Of a stretch of 64,000 bases of DNA, positions 1 through 7,327 are shown piece by piece; position 1 is the stretch's first letter, and each line of letters starts with the position of its first letter. The notes below the pieces were generated by a model. That model searched no databases, was not told the DNA's origin, and saw only the letters and a list, made by a program, of their open reading frames with translations. The position numbers were made by a program, and so were the translations under genes. This stretch comes from Hyphomicrobium sp. (GTDB lineage: Bacteria; Pseudomonadota; Alphaproteobacteria; Rhizobiales; Hyphomicrobiaceae): the NCBI GenBank assembly GCA_017512425.1, contig JAFWGI010000005.1, positions 577,820 to 641,819 of the forward strand, read 5' to 3'.

Positions 1-40
1 AAGCGGGTCTCGAGATAAGTTAAAAAGCGCGAGAAGGGGT

Positions 41-116
<76 letters not shown>

Positions 117-239
117 GAACCAATTGGGATCACGGGCAGCTCGCCGCCCGCGCATCAGGCCTGATAAGTGGTTCAGGCCGAAAACTCAAGAACGTTCGAT
201 CAACAATCCGCAGTTCGCGCCTGCGGCATTGTTTGTGGC

Positions 240-617
240 TTAGACTTCTTCTTCGCCTTCGCCGGCTGGTCCGCCGATGATGTTCGACATGTCGCCACCT
301 TCTTCCTCTTCTTCTTCGAGGAAGGTTTCGTCGCCGTCGGCCACCGCAGAATCATCGCCCTCGACGTCGGCGAGTGCTTCTTCGCCCTCAACCACCGGCA
401 ATTCGCCATCGGCCTCCTCGGCGATCGGCGCCTTCTTGATCTTGTTGCGCGCCGCCTTTTCTTCGGCTTGCAGTGCCGCGAGCGCTGCCGGCGACGACGC
501 GATCACATATTTCGTGCCGCAGTGTGGGCAAAGGATCGGCGTCTTTTCGAGATCGTAAAAGCGCTCGTCGCAGCTCTGACAGGTGCGCTTCGTCCCGCGC
601 GCTTGCTTAGTCGCCAT
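240..617 (-). CDS. TIGR02300 / FYDLN-acid domain protein
   Basis: This 125-residue protein has a short N-terminal zinc ribbon (C13, C16, C30, C33) enclosing the hallmark RFYDLEK stretch, followed by an Ala/Glu/Asp-rich acidic tail that ends in runs of glutamate. That architecture defines the alphaproteobacterial TIGR02300 family, whose function is not established. The start at 617 was preferred over one seven codons upstream because GAGG lies at ribosome-binding distance and the family begins MATKQARGTKR. It sits between the tRNA-Ala gene and the divergently read aroA, an arrangement common in Hyphomicrobiales. Confidence 0.88.
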   Translation of the reverse strand: MATKQARGTKRTCQSCDERFYDLEKTPILCPHCGTKYVIASSPAALAALQAEEKAARNKIKKAPIAEEADGELPVVEGEEALADVEGDDSAVADGDETFLEEEEEEGGDMSNIIGGPAGEGEEEV

Positions 618-857
618 TTGATGGGCCTCGGTGAACAATCGAAAAAGGAAGGCGCCGGTCTGCCATAGCTCCTGGTGCCTGTCAAAACCAAATCGTCCAT
701 CGGCCGGGCCTGCGGCAAGGGTGCCTCCGGACCTGGACAGGAGCGGCGTTGACAGGGGCCGCCCGGGGCGTCTCTATCGCCGAATTCATTGTTTTCGCCG
801 GGCACGGGTGCCAATCGCCCGTTTCGACCCAAATCTACCACGAAAGCCATTACGCCT

Positions 858-2192
858 GTGCATCATTCCGCTCCTAAACCACTAACCGCGCCGCGCGCGC
901 CCGCACTGAATGGACGCCTAAGGGTGCCGGGCGACAAGTCGATTTCGCACCGTGCCCTGATCTTTGGCGCGCTGGCGACCGGCACCACGCGGATCAGGGG
1001 GCTGCTCGAAGCCGAAGACGTCATCAACACCGCAAAAGCGGTGACGGCGCTGGGCGCTCCCGCTGCCAAGTCTGGTGATGTCTGGGAAGTCAAAGGCCGC
1101 GGCGTCGGCGGTTTGCAACAGCCCGATGCGCCGCTGGACTTCGGTAATTCCGGCACGGGCACGCGATTGATGATGGGCGTCATCGCGGGCCATCCGATGA
1201 CCGTGACGATGACAGGCGATGCGTCGCTGTCGAAGCGTCCGATGCGCCGTGTGCTCGGGCCGCTCAAACAGATGGGACTCGAAATACTCGACGACGGCAA
1301 AGAAACTTTGCCGCTGGCGATGCGCGGGACGCGGGATCTCGTGCCGATGTCGTACACGTTGCCGGTGCCGTCGGCTCAGGTGAAGAGTGCAATCCTTATC
1401 GCCGGCCTCCACGCTGCCGGCGAAACAACGGTCATCGAAAAGGAAGCAACGCGCGACCACACGGAACGGATGCTGCGCTTCTTCGGCGCCGATGTCGCGA
1501 CACGTCCACACGACGGACAGACACACATCACGGTCAAAGGCGGCGCAGAGATGCATGGCCGCGACGTCACCGTTCCGGGCGACCCGTCGTCGGCTGCGTT
1601 TCTGGCGTGCGCGGCGCTGATCGTGCCGGGTTCCGACATCACGATCGAAGGCGTGCTCGTCAACGACACGCGAACGGGGTTGTATACAACGTTGCAGGAG
1701 ATGGGTGGCGACGTGACGCTGCTCAATCTGCGCGAGGAAGGCGGCGAGCCGATTGCCGATATCCGCGTGCGGGCGTCGCACCTCAAAGGCGTGCACGTTC
1801 CGGCGGAGCGCGCGCCGTCGATGATCGACGAGTATCCGGTGCTCGCCGCCGTCGCAGGATTTGCCGTTGGCGAAACGCGCATGGACGGCCTTGCCGAACT
1901 CAAAGTCAAGGAGAGCGACCGCCTCGCAGCGACCGCCGCCGGATTGCACGCCAATGGTATCGCGGCCCGCGTCGAGGGGGACAGTTTGATCGTGACGGGC
2001 ACCGGCCGCGTTCCCGGTGGCGGTACGGTCGCGACGCATCTCGACCACCGCATCGCGATGGCGTTCCTCACGATCGGCCTCGCGAGTGACAAGCCGGTCA
2101 CCGTCGACGATACCGCGATGATCGCGACCAGCTTCCCCGAATTCCGCGGTTTGATGGAACAGCTCGGCGCGCGGTACACGGAGGCGGCATAA
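858..2192 (+). CDS. aroA: 3-phosphoshikimate 1-carboxyvinyltransferase (EPSP synthase)
   Basis: AroA transfers the enolpyruvyl group of PEP to shikimate-3-phosphate, the sixth step of the shikimate pathway. Visible family signatures are PGDKSISHR near the N terminus, [11 protein letters not shown] in the substrate loop, a DHTERML segment, and LKVKESDRL plus HLDHRIAM near the C terminus. It resembles the class II (Agrobacterium CP4-like) enzymes in overall wording. At the position where CP4 has the Ala associated with glyphosate tolerance, this protein has Gly. The GTG at 858 is preferred because it gives an N terminus (HHSAPKPL) matching relatives; an in-frame ATG at 789 is possible. Its stop overlaps the next start in TAATG, so the two genes are probably translationally coupled. 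Confidence 0.95.
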   Translation: MHHSAPKPLTAPRAPALNGRLRVPGDKSISHRALIFGALATGTTRIRGLLEAEDVINTAKAVTALGAPAAKSGDVWEVKGRGVGGLQQPDAPLDFGNSGTGTRLMMGVIAGHPMTVTMTGDASLSKRPMRRVLGPLKQMGLEILDDGKETLPLAMRGTRDLVPMSYTLPVPSAQVKSAILIAGLHAAGETTVIEKEATRDHTERMLRFFGADVATRPHDGQTHITVKGGAEMHGRDVTVPGDPSSAAFLACAALIVPGSDITIEGVLVNDTRTGLYTTLQEMGGDVTLLNLREEGGEPIADIRVRASHLKGVHVPAERAPSMIDEYPVLAAVAGFAVGETRMDGLAELKVKESDRLAATAAGLHANGIAARVEGDSLIVTGTGRVPGGGTVATHLDHRIAMAFLTIGLASDKPVTVDDTAMIATSFPEFRGLMEQLGARYTEAA

Positions 2193-3238
2193 TGCTGAAT
2201 TTCGTGACGTTCATGGAATGCGTGAACGCGCCGAACAGCACCTGCCTGACGTCGCCCGGCGTTCTCGCGCCCGTTTTTCTCACGCTTATGCTCGTCGCCG
2301 TTGGCGCGTTAGTGGCGCGCCGCGACCGTAAGCGGTTTCGCGAATTGCGCGCGCAGGGCATTTGGGCGTCGTTTATCATACTCGCCTATAGCGTTGTTGT
2401 GCTCGCGTACTTCTTTCTGTTTGCGCCCGACGCGGTGCTTGGCGTCGAGCAATCGCAAATCGGCAATATGTTGTGGATTAGCGCGATTTTCGCCTACGGT
2501 ATGGGCGTCGCGACGTTAGTCGGGATGCTCGGATTTGCGTTTGGAGGATGGCTGGTCAAACGCAAGCGCACGCCGGCGACAGCGCAGCGCCTGGTCGTTG
2601 CGATCGACGGACCGGCGGCATCGGGTAAGGGCACCGTCGCAAAACGGATCGCGCAGCATTTCGGATTGCCGTGCCTCGACACGGGGCTGTTGTATCGTGC
2701 CGTGGCGCGCGATGTGGTCGCGAAGGGCGGCGCGCTCGACGATGCGAACGCGGCTGCGGCAGCGGCGCGCGCGCTCGATGCGGCGACGCTGGACGATCCG
2801 AATTTGCGCGGCCCGGCGGCGGGCGATGCAGCGTCGATCGTCGCGAAAATGCCGGCCGTGCGCGCCGCATTGCTCGATTATCAGCGGCGCTTTGCGAGCG
2901 ACCGGCGCGGCGCGGTGCTCGATGGCCGCGACATCGGCACTGTCATTTGCCCCGACGCCGACGTCAAAATTTTCGTCACCGCGTCGGCCGAAGAGCGCGC
3001 CCGGCGGCGCCATCGCGAGCACGACGCACGCGGCGAAGCGATCACGTATGAGGACGTGCTCGCCGACATTCGGCGCCGTGACGCGCGCGATTCCGGCCGC
3101 GAGATCGCGCCGCTCGAAGCAGCAGCAGACGCGATCACCATCGATACGACGACGCTTGACGCCGACGCCGCGTTCGCCGCTGCGCGCGACGTCATCGTCG
3201 CGAAAATCGCGAGCAACCCGGCCGCCAAAAAACAATAA
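2192..3238 (+). CDS. cmk: Cytidylate kinase with N-terminal membrane domain
   Basis: The C-terminal two thirds (about residue 130 onward) is a standard CMP/dCMP kinase, converting (d)CMP to (d)CDP with ATP. It has the P-loop [34 protein letters not shown] and the arginine-rich lid RARRRHREH. It is preceded in the same frame, with no stop, by about 125 residues holding three hydrophobic segments (roughly residues 22-42, 58-80 and 91-117) and ending in a WLVKRKR stop-transfer. I see no plausible ATG, GTG or TTG close to the kinase domain, while the start at 2192 has GGAGG seven bases upstream and overlaps aroA. Positive charges place the kinase on the cytoplasmic side. Family members are usually soluble and about 210-230 residues, so this looks like a fusion with a small membrane protein; a sequencing frameshift is the alternative. 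Confidence 0.9.
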   Translation: MLNFVTFMECVNAPNSTCLTSPGVLAPVFLTLMLVAVGALVARRDRKRFRELRAQGIWASFIILAYSVVVLAYFFLFAPDAVLGVEQSQIGNMLWISAIFAYGMGVATLVGMLGFAFGGWLVKRKRTPATAQRLVVAIDGPAASGKGTVAKRIAQHFGLPCLDTGLLYRAVARDVVAKGGALDDANAAAAAARALDAATLDDPNLRGPAAGDAASIVAKMPAVRAALLDYQRRFASDRRGAVLDGRDIGTVICPDADVKIFVTASAEERARRRHREHDARGEAITYEDVLADIRRRDARDSGREIAPLEAAADAITIDTTTLDADAAFAAARDVIVAKIASNPAAKKQ

Positions 3239-3362
3239 TCCGCCGGGGAGTTTTGAGGCTCCCGGGCGGACCAGTACCTTGCGGTACCTGAGGGATGCTG
3301 GTGCATCCGTCTGTGTATGAAACGCGCCTTCTGCGCGATGGTTCCGTTTTTTCTTTGCGATT

Positions 3363-3390
3363 GGCGACTCCGCTTCGCGGAGCCGGCCGC
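3363..3390. repeat. Dispersed palindromic repeat (GACTCCGC...GCGGAGCC family), copy 1
   Basis: This is a short imperfect hairpin, GACTCCGC-TTC-GCGGAGCC followed by GGCCGC. The same core recurs at 3631-3671, 3696-3724, 4393-4433, 7736-7770 and 41474-41515, always between genes, as expected for REP-like intergenic repeats. Confidence 0.75.
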
Positions 3391-3408
3391 AAGGCGCGGA
3401 GCAGCGGG

Positions 3409-3546
3409 TTAGGCGCGGAGTGCCGCGATGGCGGGATGATTGACGCGCTCTTCCCAATAAAGCGCGGCGAGCGCGTCGAGGATGCAGTCCGGCAATAGTG
3501 CCGTCGTGTCGACCGGCGGCAAAGTTCTGATCGGTGGGAATTTCAT
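3409..3546 (-). CDS. Small protein, 45 residues, unknown
   Basis: This is a short minus-strand reading frame in the gap between cmk and the repeat cluster. It begins MKFPPIRTLPPVD at an ATG with GGGAG about nine bases upstream, and ends NHPAIAALRA just before a palindromic repeat. The product is mixed hydrophobic and charged with one Cys and a YWEER segment, and has no signal peptide or membrane helix. Codon choice (GCG, CTC, GAC) looks like the neighbouring genes. No family is recognised. Because it is so short, chance is a real possibility. Confidence 0.42.
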   Translation of the reverse strand: MKFPPIRTLPPVDTTALLPDCILDALAALYWEERVNHPAIAALRA

Positions 3547-3630
3547 GTCTGAAAGTCTCCCAAGTGTGATTACGCACTACAACGCACCGGCATTTTTCCC
3601 GTTCCAAATCGCGGTGTCGCACTTTTGATG

Positions 3631-3724
3631 GTCGCTTCCGACTCGCATTCTGCGAGCCGGCCGGAAGCGACGGACGGGCAACAGCAAACGCGAACGGCGG
3701 CCGGCTCCGCGGAGCGGAGTCGCC
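3631..3724. repeat. Two adjacent copies of the GACTCCGC palindrome family
   Basis: Positions 3631-3671 form a 41-nt hairpin with perfect outer arms GTCGCTTCCG and CGGAAGCGAC around an inner GACTCGCA/TGCGAGCC stem. Positions 3696-3724 form a second hairpin with arms GGCG(GCCG)GCTCCG and CGGAG(CGGAGT)CGCC. Apart from the small gene at 3409-3546 and the repeats, 3239-4184 has no reading frame that looks coding. Confidence 0.72.
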
Positions 3725-4183
3725 GTGAGCAACCAGAAAGAAAGGACGGGGCGGCGTGGCCTCGCGCTCTTTGGTAATTGTGGGATGCGGACCAGTGCCG
3801 CCCCGCGTCATGCCAACCCTCCGCCTCGGCGACGGCCCTTTGTCCGGCGCCTCTCGTATGAGCTGCGGATCGCATCGCTGCGCTCCCTGAGCCGTCGAAC
3901 CCGCCATCCGCCCCCGCATACCCAAATTCGAGAAGGCGTTTCACCGCGCCGGCCATCCTCGGACGGCTGTCGCGCGGCAGGCAGCGAACCCCCGGCATAC
4001 CGATTTCTCCGGGCGACCCTGCATGCTCTCAGTCCACTCATGGCTCGCGGCACGAGCTCATGCCTTCCAAGCGTGGTGAGATGGCCGAAAGCTTGAGCGC
4101 GGATAAATCGGAATACAAGTTACCGGCGCTGAAAGTTTGCGCGCGGCGTTAAGCGGGGGGATAAGTTGTTCACCAAAACAAGC

Positions 4184-4335
4184 CGTCATCCTCGAAGCCG
4201 CGCGTTCACTTGCGCGCGGGTTCGGGGATCCAGCATCATGAGTGCCGAAGGCCCGAAAGTTTTTTTTGCGATAGAGGACTTTGCGCTGGATCCCCGAACG
4301 GGATCGCAAAGACGCTCACCCGTTCGAGGATGACG
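4184..4335. mobile_element. Miniature inverted-repeat element (MITE-like), gene-less
   Basis: Two 50-nt segments, 4185-4234 and 4285-4334, are imperfect inverted copies of each other and each is itself palindromic. Their outer ends read GTCATCCTCGAA and TTCGAGGATGAC, their inner ends GGATCCAGC and GCTGGATCC. The 50-nt centre has no reading frame. The layout (outer GTCATCC/GGATGAC, inner GGATCC) is the same as that of the GIY-YIG unit 100 bp downstream and of the element at 53914-54059, suggesting one family of elements. No target-site duplication is evident. Confidence 0.62.
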
Positions 4336-4392
4336 AACTGGCTGATTACGGATTACGGATTGCGCCGCTGCGTGCGCTTGCACCAAAGCTCC

Positions 4393-4433
4393 GCGCCTTC
4401 CGGCCGGCTACGCGAAGCGGAGTCGGAAGGCGC
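4393..4433. repeat. GACTCCGC-family palindrome, copy between the two GTCAT elements
   Basis: This is a 41-nt hairpin with outer arms GCGCCTTCCG and CGGAAGGCGC and the inner GCCGGCT...AGCGGAGT core. It has the same length and organisation as the copy at 3631-3671, in inverted orientation. Confidence 0.72.
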
Positions 4434-4441
4434 AAACGACT

Positions 4442-4864
4442 TGTCATCCTAGGCCTTGTGCCTAGGATCCATCGCTCAGCATTCGCCGCAAGCGACATGG
4501 GCCCGAATGATGCAGACATGCTGCGTCTACATTCTCGCAAGTAAGGCGTATGGCACGCTCTACATCGGCGTGACGCGGTGCCTTGTGGGGCGTGTGCTCC
4601 AACATCGCGACGAATTTGTCGACGGGTTCACTAAGCGCTATGGCGTGAAATCGCTGGTCAACTATGAAGCGTTGGATGACATCCGCGTTGCGATACAGCG
4701 CGAGAAGTCACTGAAGCGCTGGCCGCGCGCCTGGAAAATCAATTTGATCGAACGCGACAATCCGACGTGGAGCGATCTGTTTCCCGGGCTGAATATCGTG
4801 GCAAAGCCCGCAAGCGACGAAGCGAGCGGATGAATGGATCCTAGGCACAAGGCCTAGGATGACA
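4442..4864. mobile_element. GIY-YIG unit bounded by 31-bp perfect inverted hairpins
   Basis: Positions 4442-4472 and 4834-4864 are exact reverse complements over 31 nt. Each is also a hairpin in its own right, ATCCTAGGC-CTTGT-GCCTAGGAT. They enclose a single small GIY-YIG endonuclease gene whose stop codon abuts the right-hand hairpin. A nuclease gene between terminal structured repeats suggests a self-contained transposable or REP-like unit; mobility is inferred, not shown. Nearby gene-less elements share the same end layout. Confidence 0.6.
4507..4833 (+). CDS. GIY-YIG domain endonuclease (YhbQ/UPF0213-like), single domain
   Basis: The roughly 108-residue protein is almost all GIY-YIG nuclease domain. 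It has CVYILAS near residues 6-12 as the first tyrosine motif, TLYIGVT (17-23) as the second, an arginine-containing helix RCLVGRVLQHR, GFTKRYGVK, and the conserved REKSLKRWPRAWK segment with its glutamate. Stand-alone proteins of this kind are widespread in proteobacteria and their biological role is unclear. The start at 4507 (or the adjacent ATG at 4510) is chosen because the domain begins at once; a further upstream ATG would run into the left hairpin. It lies wholly between inverted terminal hairpins, which makes it the candidate mobilising enzyme of that repeat family. Confidence 0.87.
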   Translation: MMQTCCVYILASKAYGTLYIGVTRCLVGRVLQHRDEFVDGFTKRYGVKSLVNYEALDDIRVAIQREKSLKRWPRAWKINLIERDNPTWSDLFPGLNIVAKPASDEASG

Positions 4865-4997
4865 GCGGTGGGTGGTTGCGCGGCGTGGAGCCAAGTTGAG
4901 AGGTTGACGATGGCGAGGGACGTGCCACAGCAGACGCTGACGGCGGCAGGCTCTCCCACAGGGGCACTCCCAAGTGGTCGTCCGGAGGAGAGTCGCC

Positions 4998-5333
4998 GTG
5001 AGCAATGAAAAAATTGGACGGATCATCGCGAGTGACGCGGCGCGGGCAACGCTTGCCGTGCTGAAAGAGCGCCACGGCGCGATCATTCTGCATGTGTCCG
5101 GCGGATGGTCGAAGGCGCCGATCGTGCTGCCCGTTGGCGAATTGCGGCTTGGTCCGCGCGATATTCTTTTGGGCGAAGTCGACGGCGTCGCGATCTATGA
5201 AATGCAGATCACGCCCGATGGTTTTGAAAGCGGTGGCGACTACACGCTCGACGTCGTCGCCGGCGTGCCGGTCGGGTTTTCACTCGTGCCGGACGGTGGT
5301 GTTGTGTTCAAGGTGGAGAGGGTGGTGGGGTAA
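4998..5333 (+). CDS. DUF779-like protein, cysteine-less form
   Basis: This 111-residue protein aligns by eye with the two DUF779 proteins at 23908 and 24302. Shared are the ERHGAIILHVSGG N-terminal block, LPVGELRLGPRDILLGEVDGVAIYEMQ, and a LDVV.G.PVGFSLVPDGG ending. It lacks the CCDG...MCYP cysteines found in the canonical copy at 24302. The GTG at 4998 is preceded by GGAGGAG at good spacing, so it is preferred to an upstream ATG at 4974. DUF779 proteins usually accompany aldehyde dehydrogenases; this one instead stands alone between the GIY-YIG unit and the repressor island. No catalytic residue can be assigned. Confidence 0.75.
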   Translation: MSNEKIGRIIASDAARATLAVLKERHGAIILHVSGGWSKAPIVLPVGELRLGPRDILLGEVDGVAIYEMQITPDGFESGGDYTLDVVAGVPVGFSLVPDGGVVFKVERVVG

Positions 5334-5361
5334 GGTTAGGCTTCGCCGAAAGAGTTGCGGA

Positions 5362-5949
5362 TTATTTGGAAGAATAAGATCGAACGACCGTTTGCAAAAT
5401 TCCCTGAATTTCGACGGCATCCGCGCCGTAAATCTGAGACTTGTGTTTTTTGCTGTGGGGGATCAGTTCTATTCGTCTTCCGCCGTCGATCCGTTTAAAT
5501 TCTTTGAGCGTCGCTTCGTCATTTACTAGTGCGACAACAATCTGGCCATTTTTTGCTGTATTTGCTGGCTTTATCACGACCAAGTCACCATCGAGTATGC
5601 CGCTGTCCGACATCGACTCTCCTTCAACTCGAAGCACGAAGCAGTCTGGTTGAAGGACCAGCGCCCCGACATCAATCGACTCGGCATCTTCGATGGCTTC
5701 TATAGGCTTACCAGCTGCAATTTTTCCTCTGAAGGGCAGTTGATTCGGCGCTAGTCGCGTACGCCAACCTTTGCTGCGCTTGTCCAAGAATCCTTTGTTC
5801 TCAATCGACGAAACATAGCGATGGATGGTGCCGACCGAGTTTACACCGCATCCCTCTCCTATCTCCATTAGCGTTGGAGACCGCCCTTCGTTCTCTCTGA
5901 GATACTCACCAATAAAATTCAGTATGCGCTGTTCAAGTTCGGTGAGCAC
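5362..5949 (-). CDS. LexA-like self-cleaving transcriptional repressor (S24 peptidase)
   Basis: The 195-residue protein has a LexA-type winged-helix N terminus (residues 1-66, LTELEQRILNFIGEYLREN...) and a C-terminal S24 domain. The autocleavage bond is A79-G80 in GKIAAGKP, the nucleophile S112 in VEGESMSDSGILDGD, and the general base K149 in VNDEATLKEF, with spacing close to that of E. coli LexA. This pattern predicts repression lifted by RecA-stimulated self-cleavage. The GTG start at 5949 has GGAG nine bases upstream. It is divergent from the YjzC/TIR/zinc-ribbon set and shares its lower GC, so it is probably that set's local regulator rather than the genomic LexA. Phage-type CI/S24 repressors are the alternative label. 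Confidence 0.86.
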   Translation of the reverse strand: MLTELEQRILNFIGEYLRENEGRSPTLMEIGEGCGVNSVGTIHRYVSSIENKGFLDKRSKGWRTRLAPNQLPFRGKIAAGKPIEAIEDAESIDVGALVLQPDCFVLRVEGESMSDSGILDGDLVVIKPANTAKNGQIVVALVNDEATLKEFKRIDGGRRIELIPHSKKHKSQIYGADAVEIQGILQTVVRSYSSK

Positions 5950-6020
5950 TTGACTTTCTCCAAAAATACTCCAATCTCTTTTTTAGAGAAATTTTGGCGA
6001 GTGTCGATCTGCAAGTCAAG
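5949..6020. promoter_or_regulatory. Divergent promoter/operator region of the TIR island
   Basis: An 8-bp inverted repeat, CTTGACTT (5949-5956) and AAGTCAAG (6013-6020), brackets the gap between the LexA-like gene and the YjzC-TIR genes. Each arm contains a TTGACT resembling a sigma-70 -35 box. On the minus strand it is followed at 17 bp by CAAAAT, a fair -10; the plus-strand -10 is weak. A repressor bound to these arms would cover both -35 sites. The operator role is inferred. No classical alphaproteobacterial GTTC-N7-GTTC LexA box was found in the gap. Confidence 0.4.
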
Positions 6021-6037
6021 CATTGATGGAGGATGAT

Positions 6038-6223
6038 ATGGCTAAGTCGAAAACACCAGGAAGCAGTGTAGGTAAAGATGGGGGTATTTACCAGGAGGTT
6101 GGACCTAAAGGTGGTGCCAAACCTAATTTTGCGACAGTGCCAGACGATCACAAACTGCCGCCGACGACGCAGCCCGGAAGTAAGTGGAAACCGGTTCACA
6201 TCACCCCCACCGGTGATCGCTAA
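6038..6223 (+). CDS. YjzC-like small protein
   Basis: This 61-residue polar protein is rich in Gly, Pro and Lys. Its SVGKDGGIYQEVGPKGG block and its PPTTQPGSKWKPV ending resemble YjzC-like proteins (pattern PG-X-X-GIY-X-E...PP-X-X-X-PG-X-X-W). Function in that family is unknown. GGAGG lies five bases before the ATG at 6038, which is preferred to an upstream in-frame ATG at 6023. It is the first gene of a rightward set; its stop is within ten bases of the TIR gene start, implying cotranscription. Confidence 0.68.
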   Translation: MAKSKTPGSSVGKDGGIYQEVGPKGGAKPNFATVPDDHKLPPTTQPGSKWKPVHITPTGDR

Positions 6224-6231
6224 GGTTGGCC

Positions 6232-7170
6232 GTGAAAACTCTCAGTGCATTCATCTCGTACTCGCACATGGACGAGCACGCGCTTGAGCGTTTAACAAAA
6301 CATCTTGTGATGTTGAGAAGGGATGGGGCGATCGACGAATGGTTTGATCAGAAGATCGGTGCTGGTGGTGAAATCGATTCTGAGATTTCGGAAAATCTTG
6401 AGAAATGTGATCTTTTTATAGCTTTGATTAGTGTTGACTTTCTGAGCTCGAATTATTGCTACGACCGAGAATTAAAGCGGGCTCTTGAGCGGCATGATCA
6501 AGGCACCATGAGGGTGCTCCCTATTATCGTGCAGCCTTGTGAGTGGAAAGCGTCTCCGCTCGCTCGACTGAAGGTTCTTCCCAAAGACGGCAAAGCAGTA
6601 GCGGACTGGACTAACGAGAATACGGCGTGGCTGGATGTCGTTGGGCAAATTCGCCGGATCGCGGAGGAACTGAGCAATGGTCGCAGTGAACCTCAAATCG
6701 CTATTAGCGCCAAGCCGATTGCGACGGCCAAATATCGCGTGAAGCGCGATTTCGATGAGATAGATAAACTTGAATTTCGTGATCGGGCATTTTCTGAAAT
6801 GCTAGATTATTTTCTGAAAGCTTCCGAAGAAATTGGAGGCATCGAGCATGTGAAGTCAAAATTTTCGCGTATGAGCGATACGTCATTCACCTGTACTGTG
6901 GTGAATAAATCCAGAGATCGTGGCGTCGCTCACATCACCGTCCACGCTGCGTCGCAGCGACATTCCTTTGGTGATATTTCTTATTGTTTTCAGGAACGCG
7001 CCGCGCCGGGCAATGCCAATGGATGGTTTCAGATCGAGGCGGATGACTATGAGCTACATCTCAAGCAACACGCATTTGTTCGCGATGAGAAAGCGAAGTT
7101 TTCATCGATCGAAGCCGCAGAAGTTCTTTGGAGGGAACTAATCGAAAAGGCGGGCATATCCTATGAGTGA
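6232..7170 (+). CDS. TIR-domain protein with a conserved C-terminal domain (putative NADase effector)
   Basis: Residues 4-130 form a bacterial TIR domain: AFISYSHMDE as the first strand and loop, WFDQKIGAGGEID as the BB-loop region, CDLFIALIS, and SSNYCYDRELKRAL, whose glutamate (E80) is at the catalytic position of NAD-cleaving TIRs. Residues 160-312 form a second domain beginning KRDFDEIDKLEF, recurrent in TIR proteins and possibly sensory; I cannot name it. A membrane segment is absent. The GTG at 6232 follows AAGG; a TTG at 6226 is the alternative. Base composition is lower in GC than the backbone. It overlaps the zinc-ribbon gene by eight bases. TIR proteins with this residue often act in abortive anti-phage defence by depleting NAD or making signal nucleotides; here that is inference. 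Confidence 0.86.
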   Translation: MKTLSAFISYSHMDEHALERLTKHLVMLRRDGAIDEWFDQKIGAGGEIDSEISENLEKCDLFIALISVDFLSSNYCYDRELKRALERHDQGTMRVLPIIVQPCEWKASPLARLKVLPKDGKAVADWTNENTAWLDVVGQIRRIAEELSNGRSEPQIAISAKPIATAKYRVKRDFDEIDKLEFRDRAFSEMLDYFLKASEEIGGIEHVKSKFSRMSDTSFTCTVVNKSRDRGVAHITVHAASQRHSFGDISYCFQERAAPGNANGWFQIEADDYELHLKQHAFVRDEKAKFSSIEAAEVLWRELIEKAGISYE

Positions 7171-7327
7171 AACCGTCAGTTTTCGCTGCAATAATTGTGG
7201 CTACCGGTTTGAAACGCAGGTTCTCACTGAGCGCGAAAAGCGCGAAGCGGCAGATGAGCGTCGGTCGACTTCGGCAGTGCACTGCCCAAAATGCTATCGA
7301 ACAGATGTCCGCAGAGGTTGGGAGTAA
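7163..7327 (+). CDS. Small zinc-ribbon protein coupled to the TIR gene
   Basis: The 54-residue product starts MSETVSFRCNNCGYRF and ends CPKCYRTDVRRGWE. Two CxxC knuckles (C9/C12 and C41/C44) are separated by a charged helix TEREKREAADERR, which is a complete zinc ribbon. The start codon lies inside the end of the TIR gene (ATGAGTGA overlap), so translation is probably coupled and production of the two proteins linked. It could be a partner, regulator or antitoxin-like modulator of the TIR protein; nothing in the sequence decides this. No close family is recognised. Confidence 0.7.
   Translation: MSETVSFRCNNCGYRFETQVLTEREKREAADERRSTSAVHCPKCYRTDVRRGWE

Noticed and set aside
2516..3925. Long minus-strand frame crossing cmk and the repeat cluster
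   Set aside because: It runs through palindromic repeats and opposes cmk; composition is Arg-rich and unlike any protein.
3725..4096. Plus-strand frame in the repeat cluster
   Set aside because: Starts inside a palindromic repeat and gives an Arg/Ser/Pro-rich translation typical of noncoding GC-rich DNA.
5930..6037. Classical alphaproteobacterial SOS box for the LexA-like gene
   Set aside because: Only GTTC-N2-GTTC spacing was found inside the coding part, not the expected N7.
5362..7327. Thoeris or CBASS identity for the TIR island
   Set aside because: No ThsA-like SLOG/SIR2 partner, cyclase or SAVED domain is present.
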